A stretch of DNA of 64,000 nucleotides from contig CBDCGC010000002.1 of NCBI GenBank assembly GCA_965216585.1, positions 611,334-675,333 of the forward strand. The letters run 5' to 3'. The translations under genes were made by a program, and so were the position numbers. A model generated the notes under the pieces. That model did not search any database. It was given only the letters and a program-made list of their open reading frames with translations, and was not told the origin of the DNA. Below, piece after piece: positions 37,301-44,352 of this stretch. Numbering within the stretch: position 1 is the stretch's first letter; each line of letters starts with the position of its first letter. The DNA is from CADEER01 sp965216585. Its GTDB lineage: Bacteria; Desulfobacterota; Binatia; HRBIN30; CADEER01.

Positions 37301-40169
37301 CGACCCCGGAGCTGAGATCGAGCTCGACCGATCCCTGGCCAGCTGCGGTATCCAGTGGGCTGGAGAACACCTGCGCCGCACCACTGGCGATCCCCGCCGA
37401 GACCAGCTCGGTCAGCCGAGCGTCCTGCATGCGTACCGCCCCGGCCGGCGGCACGTCCACCCGGCGCAGCGAGCGCGTGTAGCCGTCTCTGCTGATCTCC
37501 AGCCAATGAGCACCCGCGGGTAACTCGAGCGAGAACCTCCCATCGGGCTCGCTGACGACTGAAGACTGAGAGGAGACTACATCTACGGCGTAGTCGTCGA
37601 GAACCAGCGCATTCCCATCATCAAACGCTTCTCCCACCACGAAGCCAGGCGGCACCGGAGTCGGTGTCGCGGTTGGCGTGGCCGTATCGGTCGGCGTCGG
37701 GGTGTGCGTCGCCGTCGGGGTGTGGGTAGCCGTTGCCGTTTCGGTAGGCGTGGATGTCGGCGTATCGGTGGGAGTCGCCGTCGGCGTCTCGGTGGGTGTC
37801 GCCGTAGGTGTTGCCGTAGGCGTCGGCGTGGGGGTCTGGGTCGGTGTATCGGTGGGCGTCGGCGTCGCCGTCGCGGTGGGTACCGGCGTCGCGGTGTCGG
37901 TTGCCGTCGGCGTTGCACTCGGCGTCGCCGTCGGGATCGGCGTTGGCGTGTGCGTCGGCGTCTGTGTGGGCGTGTTGGTATGAGTGTTCGTGGGGGTGTT
38001 GGTCGGCGTCGCCGTCGGTGTGTGGGTGGGGGTATCCACCGCTACGGTCGCGGTGTCGGTAACCGTCGCCGTCGGGGTAGGCGTCGCACCGTCGCCGACG
38101 ATCACCAGGCGCGGGGCGAAGCCGACCGTGCCCTCCATCGTCGTGTACTCGACCCGGCCGTTGGCCGTCTCGTCGGTCTTTTTGATCAGCCAGCCGTGGT
38201 TCTGGGCGGGATTGTTCAGAAAGTAGATCGCATCGGCCGTCACGTCGAAGCTCACCCAGCCCGAGGTCGCGTTGGTGTAGGTCGCCGAGTCGCTATAGCT
38301 CGCAATGAACGAACCGCCGTTCCAGGTGGTACCGCAGTCCTGGAAGATGTCCTCCGGCTCGAGGTCGTGGGCGCAGTTCCACGTAGCGTCGTCCTCGCCC
38401 CAGTCCGCCGTCATGCGGTGGACCCTCACCAGGCGCCCGCTACCCCAGTTCTGGTGATTGTACTCGACGTAGAGCTCCAGCGTCGCGCTCTGCAGTGAGC
38501 CGCCGTTCCCCGCCGTCAACGCCGCTTGGATGTCGGCCGTCTCGAAGCGAACCAGCGTGCGCGCATCGTCTTCTTTGGCGATGCGCGCGTAGTCCGTATC
38601 GCCCTCGTTCTTGTTGGCGTAGCTCCCGCGCAAAAACGTATCAGCCTCGGGATAGATCCGGTCACCGGGCAGATCGGGCTGTGTCCAGTAGACGGTGATG
38701 CCGACGAAATCGACCTTGGCATCGGGCTCGCCGCTGCCGTCCTGCGATATGCCCTGGGCCGACAGCACCGGGCCGAAGTCGGCGTGGTTGACCTGCGCGG
38801 CGGTGAGCCCAGCATTCCAGTCCTCGCTCTCGCCGCCGAAGGTTGCGGGGGAGTTGCTGTTCAGCGGCCAGCACTGTGTGCCGGCCATGTTGTCTCCAAC
38901 CACCACCGTAGTCCCCCCGACACTGGTGGCCAGGCGTAGCTCCTTCTCCTTGATACAGTCAGTCGCCGTGCAGTACGGGCAGCCCTCAGTGCTGCGGTCG
39001 AGTTCCACCTCAACACCGACGATCTTGGCCTGCGAGTCGAACGAAAAGCCGAAATCATGCACCCACAGCCCTGATGAATCCTCGCCCGGGGCCAGATTCG
39101 GCGCCTTGGCCTTGGAGTTGTTGTTGGTCAGTGCCCGCTGCGGATCGTCCCAGGTCTCGTCGTAGACGTCGAACGGCGCCTGCGTGAAATAATTGGCCGC
39201 GGCGTCCCCCTGCTCGGTCACCGACGGGTCGATGCGGTAGGGATAGGCAGCGGCCGGCAGCGCCGTGTCGTCGACGTTGAGGACGATCTCATTCAATCCC
39301 GGGCGAACCTCCCAACTCGTCGTGCCGTCGTAGGCCTCGCCGTCGGCGCCGAGCAGAAACGGCCGGCCGAAGGTGAGCCTGCCATTGGTGAGACGCCCCT
39401 CGACGTTCACCGCAAACGGGGCGAAGCCGCCGAAGAGCTCGTAGGCAAAGGCGTAGCTCTCCACCCCCTTCGATTTCCTCACCGGGCGACTGATCAGCTT
39501 GAGCTCCGAATCACTGAGCTCCCAGTTCCACTTGAGTGTCTGGCCGGCAAACACCGTGGTGATCACCTGGCGCTGGCGGGTCGGCCGCACGGCAGTGAGA
39601 AAGCGGATGCCGCCGCTGCCGTCGCGGGTGCCGATGGCCAGACCGCGGCGGGTGGTGCGCACCGAGAAGGGCAGCGTATCGGCCACCTCGTCGAGGCCGA
39701 TGGCCTTCATCTCGGCGCGCGAGCGCTGCCACTTGCCGTCGCCGTCGCGGTAGTGCAGGGACTTCCCCGTCGACACGTCGGCGAACACCGCAGAGCGGTT
39801 GCCGCCGGCGCCGGCTGAGCGGCCGACGCGAAAGCGCTTGGTCTTCGCCCCCCGTTTGGAGGTCACCTCGCGCGCCTGCCCGCCGAGCCGGAACTCCCCC
39901 GGGTCGGCGCGTTTCAACCGCTTCTGCGGCGCCCGGTCCTGGCGAGCCGGCCGCCCCTGCGCCTCGGTGGTCGAGGTGCACACGAAGGCCACAACCAGTG
40001 CAACAAAGAGCAGCCGTGCGGTCGAAGTTCGACAGAAGGTCGTCAAACGGTTCGCAAGAGAGCAAGCAGCCAAGCGCACAGTTCGCCCAGCGTTTGGCAC
40101 TGCACAAGCTAAGTCAACAGCTAAATGCAATGATCTAAGAACTTTCTTGCGTAGTTTTGTGGTTGGCAA
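31359..40169 (-). CDS. Giant secreted DNRLRE / LVIVD-type protein (2936 aa)
   Basis: An export signal lies at about residues 48-70 (LLFVALVVAFVCTSTTEAQ), with a long N-region; a TTG codon before TTFCRTS could give a shorter start. Residues of about 90-320 end in YPYRIDPSVT, a block typical of the head of Rhs/wall-associated proteins. A DNRLRE domain follows (about 505-690, DTFLRGSYANKNEGD), then a Thr-Pro linker (690-840) and a carboxypeptidase-regulatory-like unit. SbsA-type Ig domains lie near 1430 and 1930, an LVIVD-like propeller at about 2040-2455, and an Ig-like domain to about 2575. The last 350 residues match nothing I recognise and look lower in GC. No Rhs repeats are seen. It heads the three-gene overlapping operon. 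Confidence 0.83.
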   Translation of the reverse strand: MPTTKLRKKVLRSLHLAVDLACAVPNAGRTVRLAACSLANRLTTFCRTSTARLLFVALVVAFVCTSTTEAQGRPARQDRAPQKRLKRADPGEFRLGGQAREVTSKRGAKTKRFRVGRSAGAGGNRSAVFADVSTGKSLHYRDGDGKWQRSRAEMKAIGLDEVADTLPFSVRTTRRGLAIGTRDGSGGIRFLTAVRPTRQRQVITTVFAGQTLKWNWELSDSELKLISRPVRKSKGVESYAFAYELFGGFAPFAVNVEGRLTNGRLTFGRPFLLGADGEAYDGTTSWEVRPGLNEIVLNVDDTALPAAAYPYRIDPSVTEQGDAAANYFTQAPFDVYDETWDDPQRALTNNNSKAKAPNLAPGEDSSGLWVHDFGFSFDSQAKIVGVEVELDRSTEGCPYCTATDCIKEKELRLATSVGGTTVVVGDNMAGTQCWPLNSNSPATFGGESEDWNAGLTAAQVNHADFGPVLSAQGISQDGSGEPDAKVDFVGITVYWTQPDLPGDRIYPEADTFLRGSYANKNEGDTDYARIAKEDDARTLVRFETADIQAALTAGNGGSLQSATLELYVEYNHQNWGSGRLVRVHRMTADWGEDDATWNCAHDLEPEDIFQDCGTTWNGGSFIASYSDSATYTNATSGWVSFDVTADAIYFLNNPAQNHGWLIKKTDETANGRVEYTTMEGTVGFAPRLVIVGDGATPTPTATVTDTATVAVDTPTHTPTATPTNTPTNTHTNTPTQTPTHTPTPIPTATPSATPTATDTATPVPTATATPTPTDTPTQTPTPTPTATPTATPTETPTATPTDTPTSTPTETATATHTPTATHTPTPTDTATPTATPTPVPPGFVVGEAFDDGNALVLDDYAVDVVSSQSSVVSEPDGRFSLELPAGAHWLEISRDGYTRSLRRVDVPPAGAVRMQDARLTELVSAGIASGAAQVFSSPLDTAAGQGSVELDLSSGVAQDAEVYLTPVSPQGAVAPLPLGWSVLAAVDVQVEPAPAGAIAATVRIPHDLIVPDPALTLAATVWSDTATYWEGEPAPAVINTAGTDYIEIAISAPGQVAVIVADDASGLNSTDGAELPGLAPQSPADAGGALVANPDVIFSSTEARARVHADLTGTNTGTPSGTLIEAQVSESYDTVGGGVEIGPSSRQDLIAYQISMGQGGTVAGTGAEALALSFTVGPALEIPLAELVEGRIHIATELAQTQNPELVDPSASSTTATSPGGTSLTVPGGAAPDGTVISVFDTVEGDLPAGTTAEAGFVLEVAGGSLDPMATYTIGANVPAAAGEIFVIARTVVVPGQGRQVAQAVAFGLGQGGSDILVTQCRTAGICLPGFGQSGAYAIFRMPAGLGAAEGTVSDGTPNAEPDQVVESTAVEFVAISDAAGAYVLPLPPGSGITIGIEDRAGDRTASAENLSITIDQSQTVDFTLAGVAPRVINIDPPNHGGAVDPSAVVRVTLSEPPDPATVTDTAILLKLRADNGQPSPVAKRLAIDGATITITAEDELLEASVYEVEITSELTDRQGLALEGAPFLSDFTTSGVFHSANLDPGTLWVTVPERGDGSGGVEVAPDGELGAVMVCGAAALALPGTLVDITHYNYGEAAPSGRTETITATDTDGIRDPNTNCAAILSEADYEGRCLTEVAPGEYQPGSFCVAFDNVAAGDRFLIGVEDAFGNRVEIDAGNMRDERTGEEVIDSRGGVVTFPADESYSAIVPEGAFDLPTKVRITPLTDPPIGPYGGDLAAHPVLTSFDQLKVELIGAVDLAFEGTAQVNIDISVPAPADALEDDQYIATQVVNFRGVDEQTLVDVASYDASSDLVTTEFFDGLPLIVDAGFLGVHRANECLAFATGFTKIGDTVAAGVIPGGILGASLPFPVTTTALNKFAVPFPCNQHLTIEITDFAGQPIDDKPCGPAGGLSRGESCQLLGPLSDDENPPIVQDTSVLEGDVAADPLAPLEVVYSESLDPKSVSDQSCEVVDSEGRAVDGKCKLSADGRVITFVPHIRLRFDETYTFRIQGVTDQGGNAPLDPYLTTFSTFTLSIIGTIDGIDARDVVWIEPTSLGLSACVDLIAVAEGGNIEGREDYEGGIVIYDVTDPLNPIRAAEMATAGTDNALEFIVPSQPLVTDDAGTFNGPFLVSVDGIGDELSEDRFGVWRIFELRSNSGAIEIVPIASRFVNQSAESYLALNSGNAQSTILGTAVELVPNDVGLPLGVTGFGSQIAYVANTPFIGIQGILLDQLVTEPLTTPQVSTTLPGVYRDVDTLGNKVIAVAQEDSESRVQIIDPGLGSVLDWQVSPTGKATSVLGVAGWLARPELGSEETVVVDLAVAGGPGGVSIFAVDGASSSFTPQSIGGVGVLRTPGQPNDVAIDGASGLLLVADGTAGLVIADFASPGGEVPGPSGLIDARVIGSVELLGARADAVSVFGDMLGSPIAAVAAGDQGVFLVRTNRAAASVGAETGQAGCGIRMESASGLNILRTSEDLERHPVWRPLYSGEEVGDMVRFYLSGDSPGVTGVAWRAMGPLGHVINGPSGAGVFEWDISDASGGEGAQGLTWVPGTYTIEAVVTLDGGKIVPVQFEQEVGWRTRAYTVIGQIVRTVAHDHDAPVGDIVSDPFSERSLFRRALVYDIASILNVPVPLLLPVREQVIFNPLFTDTHLVQLWHGYWGILVPHLVTPQGPFTQSFSLPPGGIVEQQHRYWMVQSMLNISPDDPEAPVEFPLADFTTVFKNEEYRILHRFQAQFLLDADGRIRKESIRSPGRVAVNGPTKLNAQFLDPLEVFDWSTPPVVVEGSPLPSEFNEFHGVRSCSPDGASISSYATGRIGIKGRNPTWRLFGKDAPWIFSEIEFRIDEARNVEAVLHTSVDTSWAAGTDQVTGVNPFNNINIYKEVLRVDPGTGEASRINVRRQQLKMNGEIAEFVESPSGAWPEPPIPPKVFPACAE
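35736..35765. repeat. GTCAGT-type repeat fragment inside the 2936-aa gene
   Basis: The stretch GGTTGTCCGTTGTCAGCTC within the coding sequence resembles the GTCGGTTGTCAGTTGTCAG elements near 40.2 and 40.5 kb. It encodes residues around LRADNGQPSP in frame. The similarity is partial. Confidence 0.35.
37551..37580. repeat. GTCAGT-type repeat fragment inside the 2936-aa gene
   Basis: On the coding strand this reads TCTCAGTCTTCAGTCGTCAG and encodes SSQSSVVSEP just before a carboxypeptidase-regulatory-like unit. Peptides of this kind (VVSSQSSVVS) commonly arise when GTCAGT intergenic repeats enter a gene. The elements near 40.2 and 40.5 kb are of the same type. Confidence 0.5.
37650..38095 (-). 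repeat. Thr-Pro linker tract of the 2936-aa gene
   Basis: About 150 codons of TPT/TAT/THT repeats link the DNRLRE half to the Ig/propeller half. Opposite-strand frames through it encode VGVGV-type peptides and are not genes. Confidence 0.88.
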
Positions 40170-40832
40170 AGCAGCCGGTTTGGCGGCCTTCGCCCGCAGC
40201 TTTCAGTCGTCGGTTGTCAGTTGTCAGTGGGGGCGCATGCGGGCTTCGCCCGCAGCTTTCCGTTCTTCATCTGTTCTACGGCCTTTGTGTCTTGGTGCCT
40301 TTGTGCCTTCGTGTTGAAAGACAATACGACTCCGATGACCTCTCCCCCATACTCGCCCCCCCACTCACCCTCATATGCGTTAATTCCCGCACAACGATGT
40401 TAAAATCGCCGAAACAACGACACGGGTGCAATTAGGGATTCCACGTACAGCGCCTTCGGCGCCGCAGTTGTCAGTCGTCGGTTGTCAGTTGTCAGTTGTC
40501 AGTGGGGGGGCGCCTTTGGCGCAGCTGTCAGGGTCGGCCCGGTCTGATGACTGGCCACTGACAACTGACGACTGGACTGGTCCGGCGGCTCGCCGGCGCC
40601 TCGCCCTCCCAAGGGGGACTCCGTTCTTTCGCTAGTCAGCGCTCCGAGCCTCGGTCAAATCCGAGTTCCATCCTTCATTTCGGATGACCGTAAACATTCC
40701 CTCGTCATTCATCGTGCAGGATTCCTCACGTCGGTACCCCCAGTTTCCGCATTATTGAGTCGAACTCCGCCACCGGTGTTGGCCTTCTTGCGCTTGCGTG
40801 CGAACTTCAGCTCGACGCATCCTGCGTAGCCG
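40170..40832. other. 663-bp intergenic region upstream of the giant operon
   Basis: No gene is seen here. It separates the divergent giant operon (minus) from the AGCS symporter (plus), so promoters for both should lie within it. It holds direct and inverted copies of a GTCAGT repeat (about 40203-40231, 40466-40508, inverted 40540-40580). It also holds the twice-present word TTCGCCCGCAGCTTTC (40187-40204 and 40245-40260), and a CTTTGTGTCTTGGTGCC-type low-complexity tract (40282-40320) of a kind often met between genes of environmental bacteria. The stretch from 40320 to 40440 is comparatively AT-rich and is the best place for promoters. Confidence 0.6.
40466..40580. repeat. Inverted GTCAGT repeat pair (REP/MITE-like)
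   Basis: CAGTCGTCGGTTGTCAGTTG with further GTTGTCAGT units at 40466-40508 faces CCACTGACAACTGACGACTG at about 40554-40575. The arms could form a long hairpin around the GC-rich centre GGCGCCTTTGGCGC. A further direct copy lies at 40203-40231. It carries no transposase. Confidence 0.65.
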
Positions 40833-42190
40833 ATGATGCAAAGCTCTCTTCTCGAATTTCTCAACACACTCAGCTCGTGGGTGTGGGGCGCGCCGCTCCT
40901 GATGTTGCTGGTCGGTACCGGGGTCTATCTGACCGTTCTGCTGCGCGGGTTGCAGCTCTCGGCGTTGCCGCATGCGCTTCACCTGGCACTGGTCGTCCGC
41001 CGCGAGCCGGACGATCAGCCGGGCGACATCACCCACTTCCAGGCTTTGATGACGGCACTCGCCGCAACCGTCGGCACTGGCAACATCGCCGGTGTCGCCA
41101 CGGCGATCGCCGCGGGCGGGCCAGGGGCGATCTTCTGGATGTGGATCACCGGTCTCTTCGGCCATGGCGACGAAGTACGCCGAAGCGGTGCTCGCAGTGC
41201 GCTACCGCAAGCGCGAAGCAGACGGCACGATGAGCGGCGGGCCGATGCACTACCTGAGCGAAGGGCTCGGACAACCCTGGTTGGCAACCCTCTTCGCCAT
41301 CTTTGCGTCGATCGCGGCGTTCGGCATCGGCAACATGGTACAGTCAAACTCGGTCGCCGACGCGGCTCGCGAAACGTTTTCGATTCCCACCTGGGCGACC
41401 GGCGTCATCCTCGCGGCCGCTACGGCCGCCGTCATCCTCGGCGGCATTCGCGCCATCGGGCGCGCCGCCAGCGCTCTCGTACCTTTCATGATCGTCCTTT
41501 ACGTCGCCGCTGCAGCGCTCATCCTCCTTCTCACCGCCGACCAGATCATCCCCTCCCTCACCCTCATTTTTCGTCACGCGTTCACGCCGACCGCCGCCAC
41601 CGGCGGCTTTCTCGGCGCCGCCGTGATGATGACCGTGCGCATGGGCGTCGCGCGCGGCGTCTTTTCCAACGAATCGGGGCTCGGCAGCGCGCCCATTGCA
41701 GCCGCGGCGGCGCAAACGCGCCACCCCGTCGCCCAGGCAATGGTATCGATGACCCAGACGTTCATCGATACACTGGTCGTTTTGTACGTGTACCGGCCTG
41801 GTGATCCTCAACACGCAGGTCTGGCAAAGCGGCCGCACCGGCGCCGCCCTGACCACCCTCGCCTTCCGCTCGGAGCTCGGCGAAGCCGGCGCCATCCTCG
41901 TCGCCGTCGCCCTGATCTTCTTTGCCTACACCACCCTGCTCGGCTGGAGCTACTACGGCGAGAAGGCCGTCTGCTATCTGCTCGGCGAGCGAGCGACACG
42001 CCCCTACCGCAGCGTGTTCTGCGTCCTGGTCGGCGTCGGCGCGCTGGCCAAGCTCGACGTCGTCTGGACTTTCTCCGACGTCATGAACGGACTCATGGCC
42101 TTTCCCAATCTGATCGGCCTGCTCGGCCTGTCGGGCGTCGTCGCCAGCGAAACACGTCACTACTTCGCAGAGCTGGCGAGCCGGCGATAG
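40833..42190 (+). pseudogene. AGCS-family Na+/alanine symporter, two frameshifts
   Basis: With two single-base corrections this becomes one protein of about 451 aa of the alanine/glycine:cation symporter family. Frame 1 runs to WMWITGLFG. An extra C near 41161 moves the reading to MATKYAEAVLAVRYRK, which normally continues it directly. An extra T near 41785 (GTTTTG) moves it again, so TFIDTLVV continues as CTCTGLVILNTQ. Family motifs are present in order: TALAATVGTGNIAGVATAI, GPMHYLSEGLG and VFSNESGLGSAPIAAAAA. No stop occurs apart from those caused by the shifts. It is either a young pseudogene or carries sequencing or assembly errors. The 3' end overlaps the glycosyltransferase remnant by 31 bases. 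Confidence 0.85.
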
Positions 42191-42726
42191 GCGCGCATCC
42201 AGCGGTCCCAGCGGTAGCGTCGCTTGAGCTCGGGATGCGACCATATGTCGACCAGCGCCGGAATGGGAATGGCGCCGGTGCCTTGCCGCTGAATCAAGAT
42301 GTAGTCGGGTTTTCGGGCAAACACGTAGTCCGCGTCGGAGCCGGAGTGACCGGGAACGTGCGCGTCGATCGACGATCGCTGCCACGCCGAGCGCGCTAGC
42401 ACATAGAAGTACGTGGCAAGGAGAAGTGCGACGCCACTCAGCAAGCCGAAACAGTGCGCGACGTCTGGCGCTTGCCAACCGAGCAACACGCCTGCCGCGA
42501 GCAAGACCGTCCACGAGAGATTGGTGAAGCCCTCGACGTACTCGCCGACGTTGAAGACGAGGCCGTTTCCCTCGGCGAGGTTCTGCGCATAGCGAAAGGA
42601 AATGTAGGCGTCATCGGCCTGAGGCCAGCGCGACCACCCCTCGGCGAGAAACCAAAGGACGCAGACGGCCAACAGGAGCAGCTCGGGGCTTCGCCCGTCG
42701 AGAATCCCACGCTTCGACCGCAACAC
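42160..42726 (-). pseudogene. Internally deleted glycosyltransferase (ArnT/PMT-like) remnant
   Basis: A 188-aa frame (GTG start) that joins two ends of a polytopic glycosyltransferase of the dolichyl-phosphate-mannose type. The N-terminal part has the first membrane helix and the acidic loop QADDAYISFRYAQNLAEGNG, followed by GLVFNVGEYVEGFTNLSW. After the third helix it jumps at about residue 118 (RSAWQRSS) to a soluble C-terminal end (ARKPDYILIQ, then LKRRYRWDRWMRAYR). Full-length relatives have around 500 residues with many more helices, so the middle is missing. It is probably inactive. It converges on the symporter gene, overlapping it by 31 bases. Confidence 0.6.
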
Positions 42727-42801
42727 GCCGGCACTGTGGCACGAGCGACCGCAAACTCAAACTCTCGCCGGAGCCATCCCTTGCGTGATAGACGATGTCG
42801 C

Positions 42802-43758
42802 GTGGGAGGCCAGCCTGACATCGTGGTTCTCGACGGCCGTACCCTCAACCCTGGCGACAACCCGTGGGACGAGCTGGCACGCCTCGGTACCTTGACCGTC
42901 TACCCGCGCACACCGGCCGGCGAAATCGTCGACCGATCGCGTGGGGCCGCCGTGCTCCTCACCAACAAGACGCCACTGCGCGCCGACACGCTCGAAGCGC
43001 TGCCGGCGCTGCGTTTCATCGCCGTGCTCGCCACCGGCTACGACGTCGTCGACGTCGCCGCCGCGCGCCAGCGGGATATCGCCGTCGCCAACGTGCCGGA
43101 ATACGGTACCGACTCCGTCGCCCAACACACGTTCGCGCTGCTCCTCGAGCTCTGCCACCTGGTCGGCGCACACGACCGTGCCGTCAGCGCCGGCGAGTGG
43201 CAGCGCTCACCCGATTTCTCGTTCTGGTTGCAGGCGCCGACCGAGCTCGCCGCCAAGACCATTGGCATCGTCGGCTATGGCCGCATCGGCCGGCGCGTCG
43301 CCGAGATCGCACGTGCCTTTGGCCTCGCCGTACTCACGCATGGAGGCGGTGCGCCGGGCAACCAGATCGGCACGCCGGTCGATTTCGAGGAGCTCTGTCG
43401 CCGCTCCGACGTGGTGTCGCTGCACTGCCCACTGGGCGAAGACAACCACCACCTCATCGACGAAACGACGCTGGCCTGGATGCGCCCGTCGACCCTGATC
43501 ATCAATACCGCGCGCGGCGGCTTGATCGACGAGCACGCCCTCGCGGCAGCGCTGGCGAACGATGCGATCGCCGGCGCCGCGGTCGACGTCGTATCGAGCG
43601 AACCGATCCACGCAGACAACCCTCTGCTCGCCGCACCGCGATGCATCATCACTCCACACATGGCCTGGGCGAGCCTGGCAGCGCGCCGGCGGCTCATGGC
43701 AACGGCGGTGGAGAACGTCCGCGCTTTCCTCAGCGGTTCGCCGATCAATCTGGTCTAA
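42802..43758 (+). CDS. D-2-hydroxyacid dehydrogenase
   Basis: A 318-aa NAD(P)-dependent dehydrogenase that interconverts 2-hydroxy and 2-keto acids in the cytoplasm. The N-terminus VVLDGRTLNPGDNPW matches the glycerate/2-hydroxyacid dehydrogenase branch. The nucleotide-binding motif is GYGRIGRRV, and the catalytic residues are the Arg in NTARGG, the Glu in VSSEP and the His in TPHMAW. The start is uncertain: GTG at 42802 is used, and GTG at 42823, after GGGAGG, is possible. The frame extends further upstream to 42454, but that part overlaps the glycosyltransferase remnant. The substrate cannot be told. Confidence 0.9.
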   Translation: MGGQPDIVVLDGRTLNPGDNPWDELARLGTLTVYPRTPAGEIVDRSRGAAVLLTNKTPLRADTLEALPALRFIAVLATGYDVVDVAAARQRDIAVANVPEYGTDSVAQHTFALLLELCHLVGAHDRAVSAGEWQRSPDFSFWLQAPTELAAKTIGIVGYGRIGRRVAEIARAFGLAVLTHGGGAPGNQIGTPVDFEELCRRSDVVSLHCPLGEDNHHLIDETTLAWMRPSTLIINTARGGLIDEHALAAALANDAIAGAAVDVVSSEPIHADNPLLAAPRCIITPHMAWASLAARRRLMATAVENVRAFLSGSPINLV

Positions 43759-43812
43759 CGGGCGCGGCGGGGCACTCGCCGCCGCGCCTTCCGGCGTGAT
43801 AGACGTCCTGCC

Positions 43813-44352
43813 GTGAGCGAACCCACCTCGAGCTCGATCCTGCATTCCGTTCGCACCTTCCAGCGCGCACTCCGCGACGAATCCATGTTGCGCAAGACGC
43901 TGCACCGCATGCGCGAAGAGTCCGCCGTCTCGCCGCAGCAGGCGGCGCAACTGGATCAGGTGCTCGCCGACATGACGACGACCACGACGTACATTCTCCG
44001 CCATCTCGCAGTTCACCTCGGCATCGGCGCCTCGAAGATGATCCTACCGCTGCCGATCGGCTCCTTCTTGCGCGGATCCTGGGTCGCAATCGCGCGCCTC
44101 ACGGAAACGGCGCGACGTCGCCGCGACCGCGCCGGCGTCCATTCACTGCCCGTCTTCCTGATCGCCTGCATTCCCTTCTTCGGCTACCTCGCCTACATCG
44201 TCGCCTTGCGCCGGCACGATCCCGACGCGGCCTTGCTCTATGCGAACCACGTCGCGGTGCTGCGCTACGATCGCCCGCTCGAAAACGTTCTCGCCGACAA
44301 GCCCAACCCGGTGCAGTGGATCGTGCGCCGCGCAGTGGGAAACGGTCGATGA
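43813..44352 (+). CDS. Unknown membrane protein coupled to HAD phosphatase
   Basis: A 179-aa protein that I do not recognise. It has a charged helical N-terminus (FQRALRDESMLRKTLHRMREE), a moderately hydrophobic segment near residue 75 (SKMILPLPIGSFL), and one or two membrane spans at about 112-135 (LPVFLIACIPFFGYLAYIVALRR). The tail contains YANHVAVLRYDRPLENVL. The start is GTG. Its stop overlaps the start of the following HAD gene as ATGA, so the two are probably made together. That suggests a link to a membrane-lipid or phospho-substrate pathway, but nothing stronger can be said. Confidence 0.7.
   Translation: MSEPTSSSILHSVRTFQRALRDESMLRKTLHRMREESAVSPQQAAQLDQVLADMTTTTTYILRHLAVHLGIGASKMILPLPIGSFLRGSWVAIARLTETARRRRDRAGVHSLPVFLIACIPFFGYLAYIVALRRHDPDAALLYANHVAVLRYDRPLENVLADKPNPVQWIVRRAVGNGR

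Noticed and set aside
40426..40635. Small frame encoding QLSVVGCQLSVVSGG
   Set aside because: This is a translated GTCAGT repeat without start context; such peptides are typical artefacts of the repeat.
41092..42399. A 435-codon frame as an intact symporter
   Set aside because: Only its centre is symporter sequence. The first and last parts are out-of-frame readings on either side of the two frameshifts.
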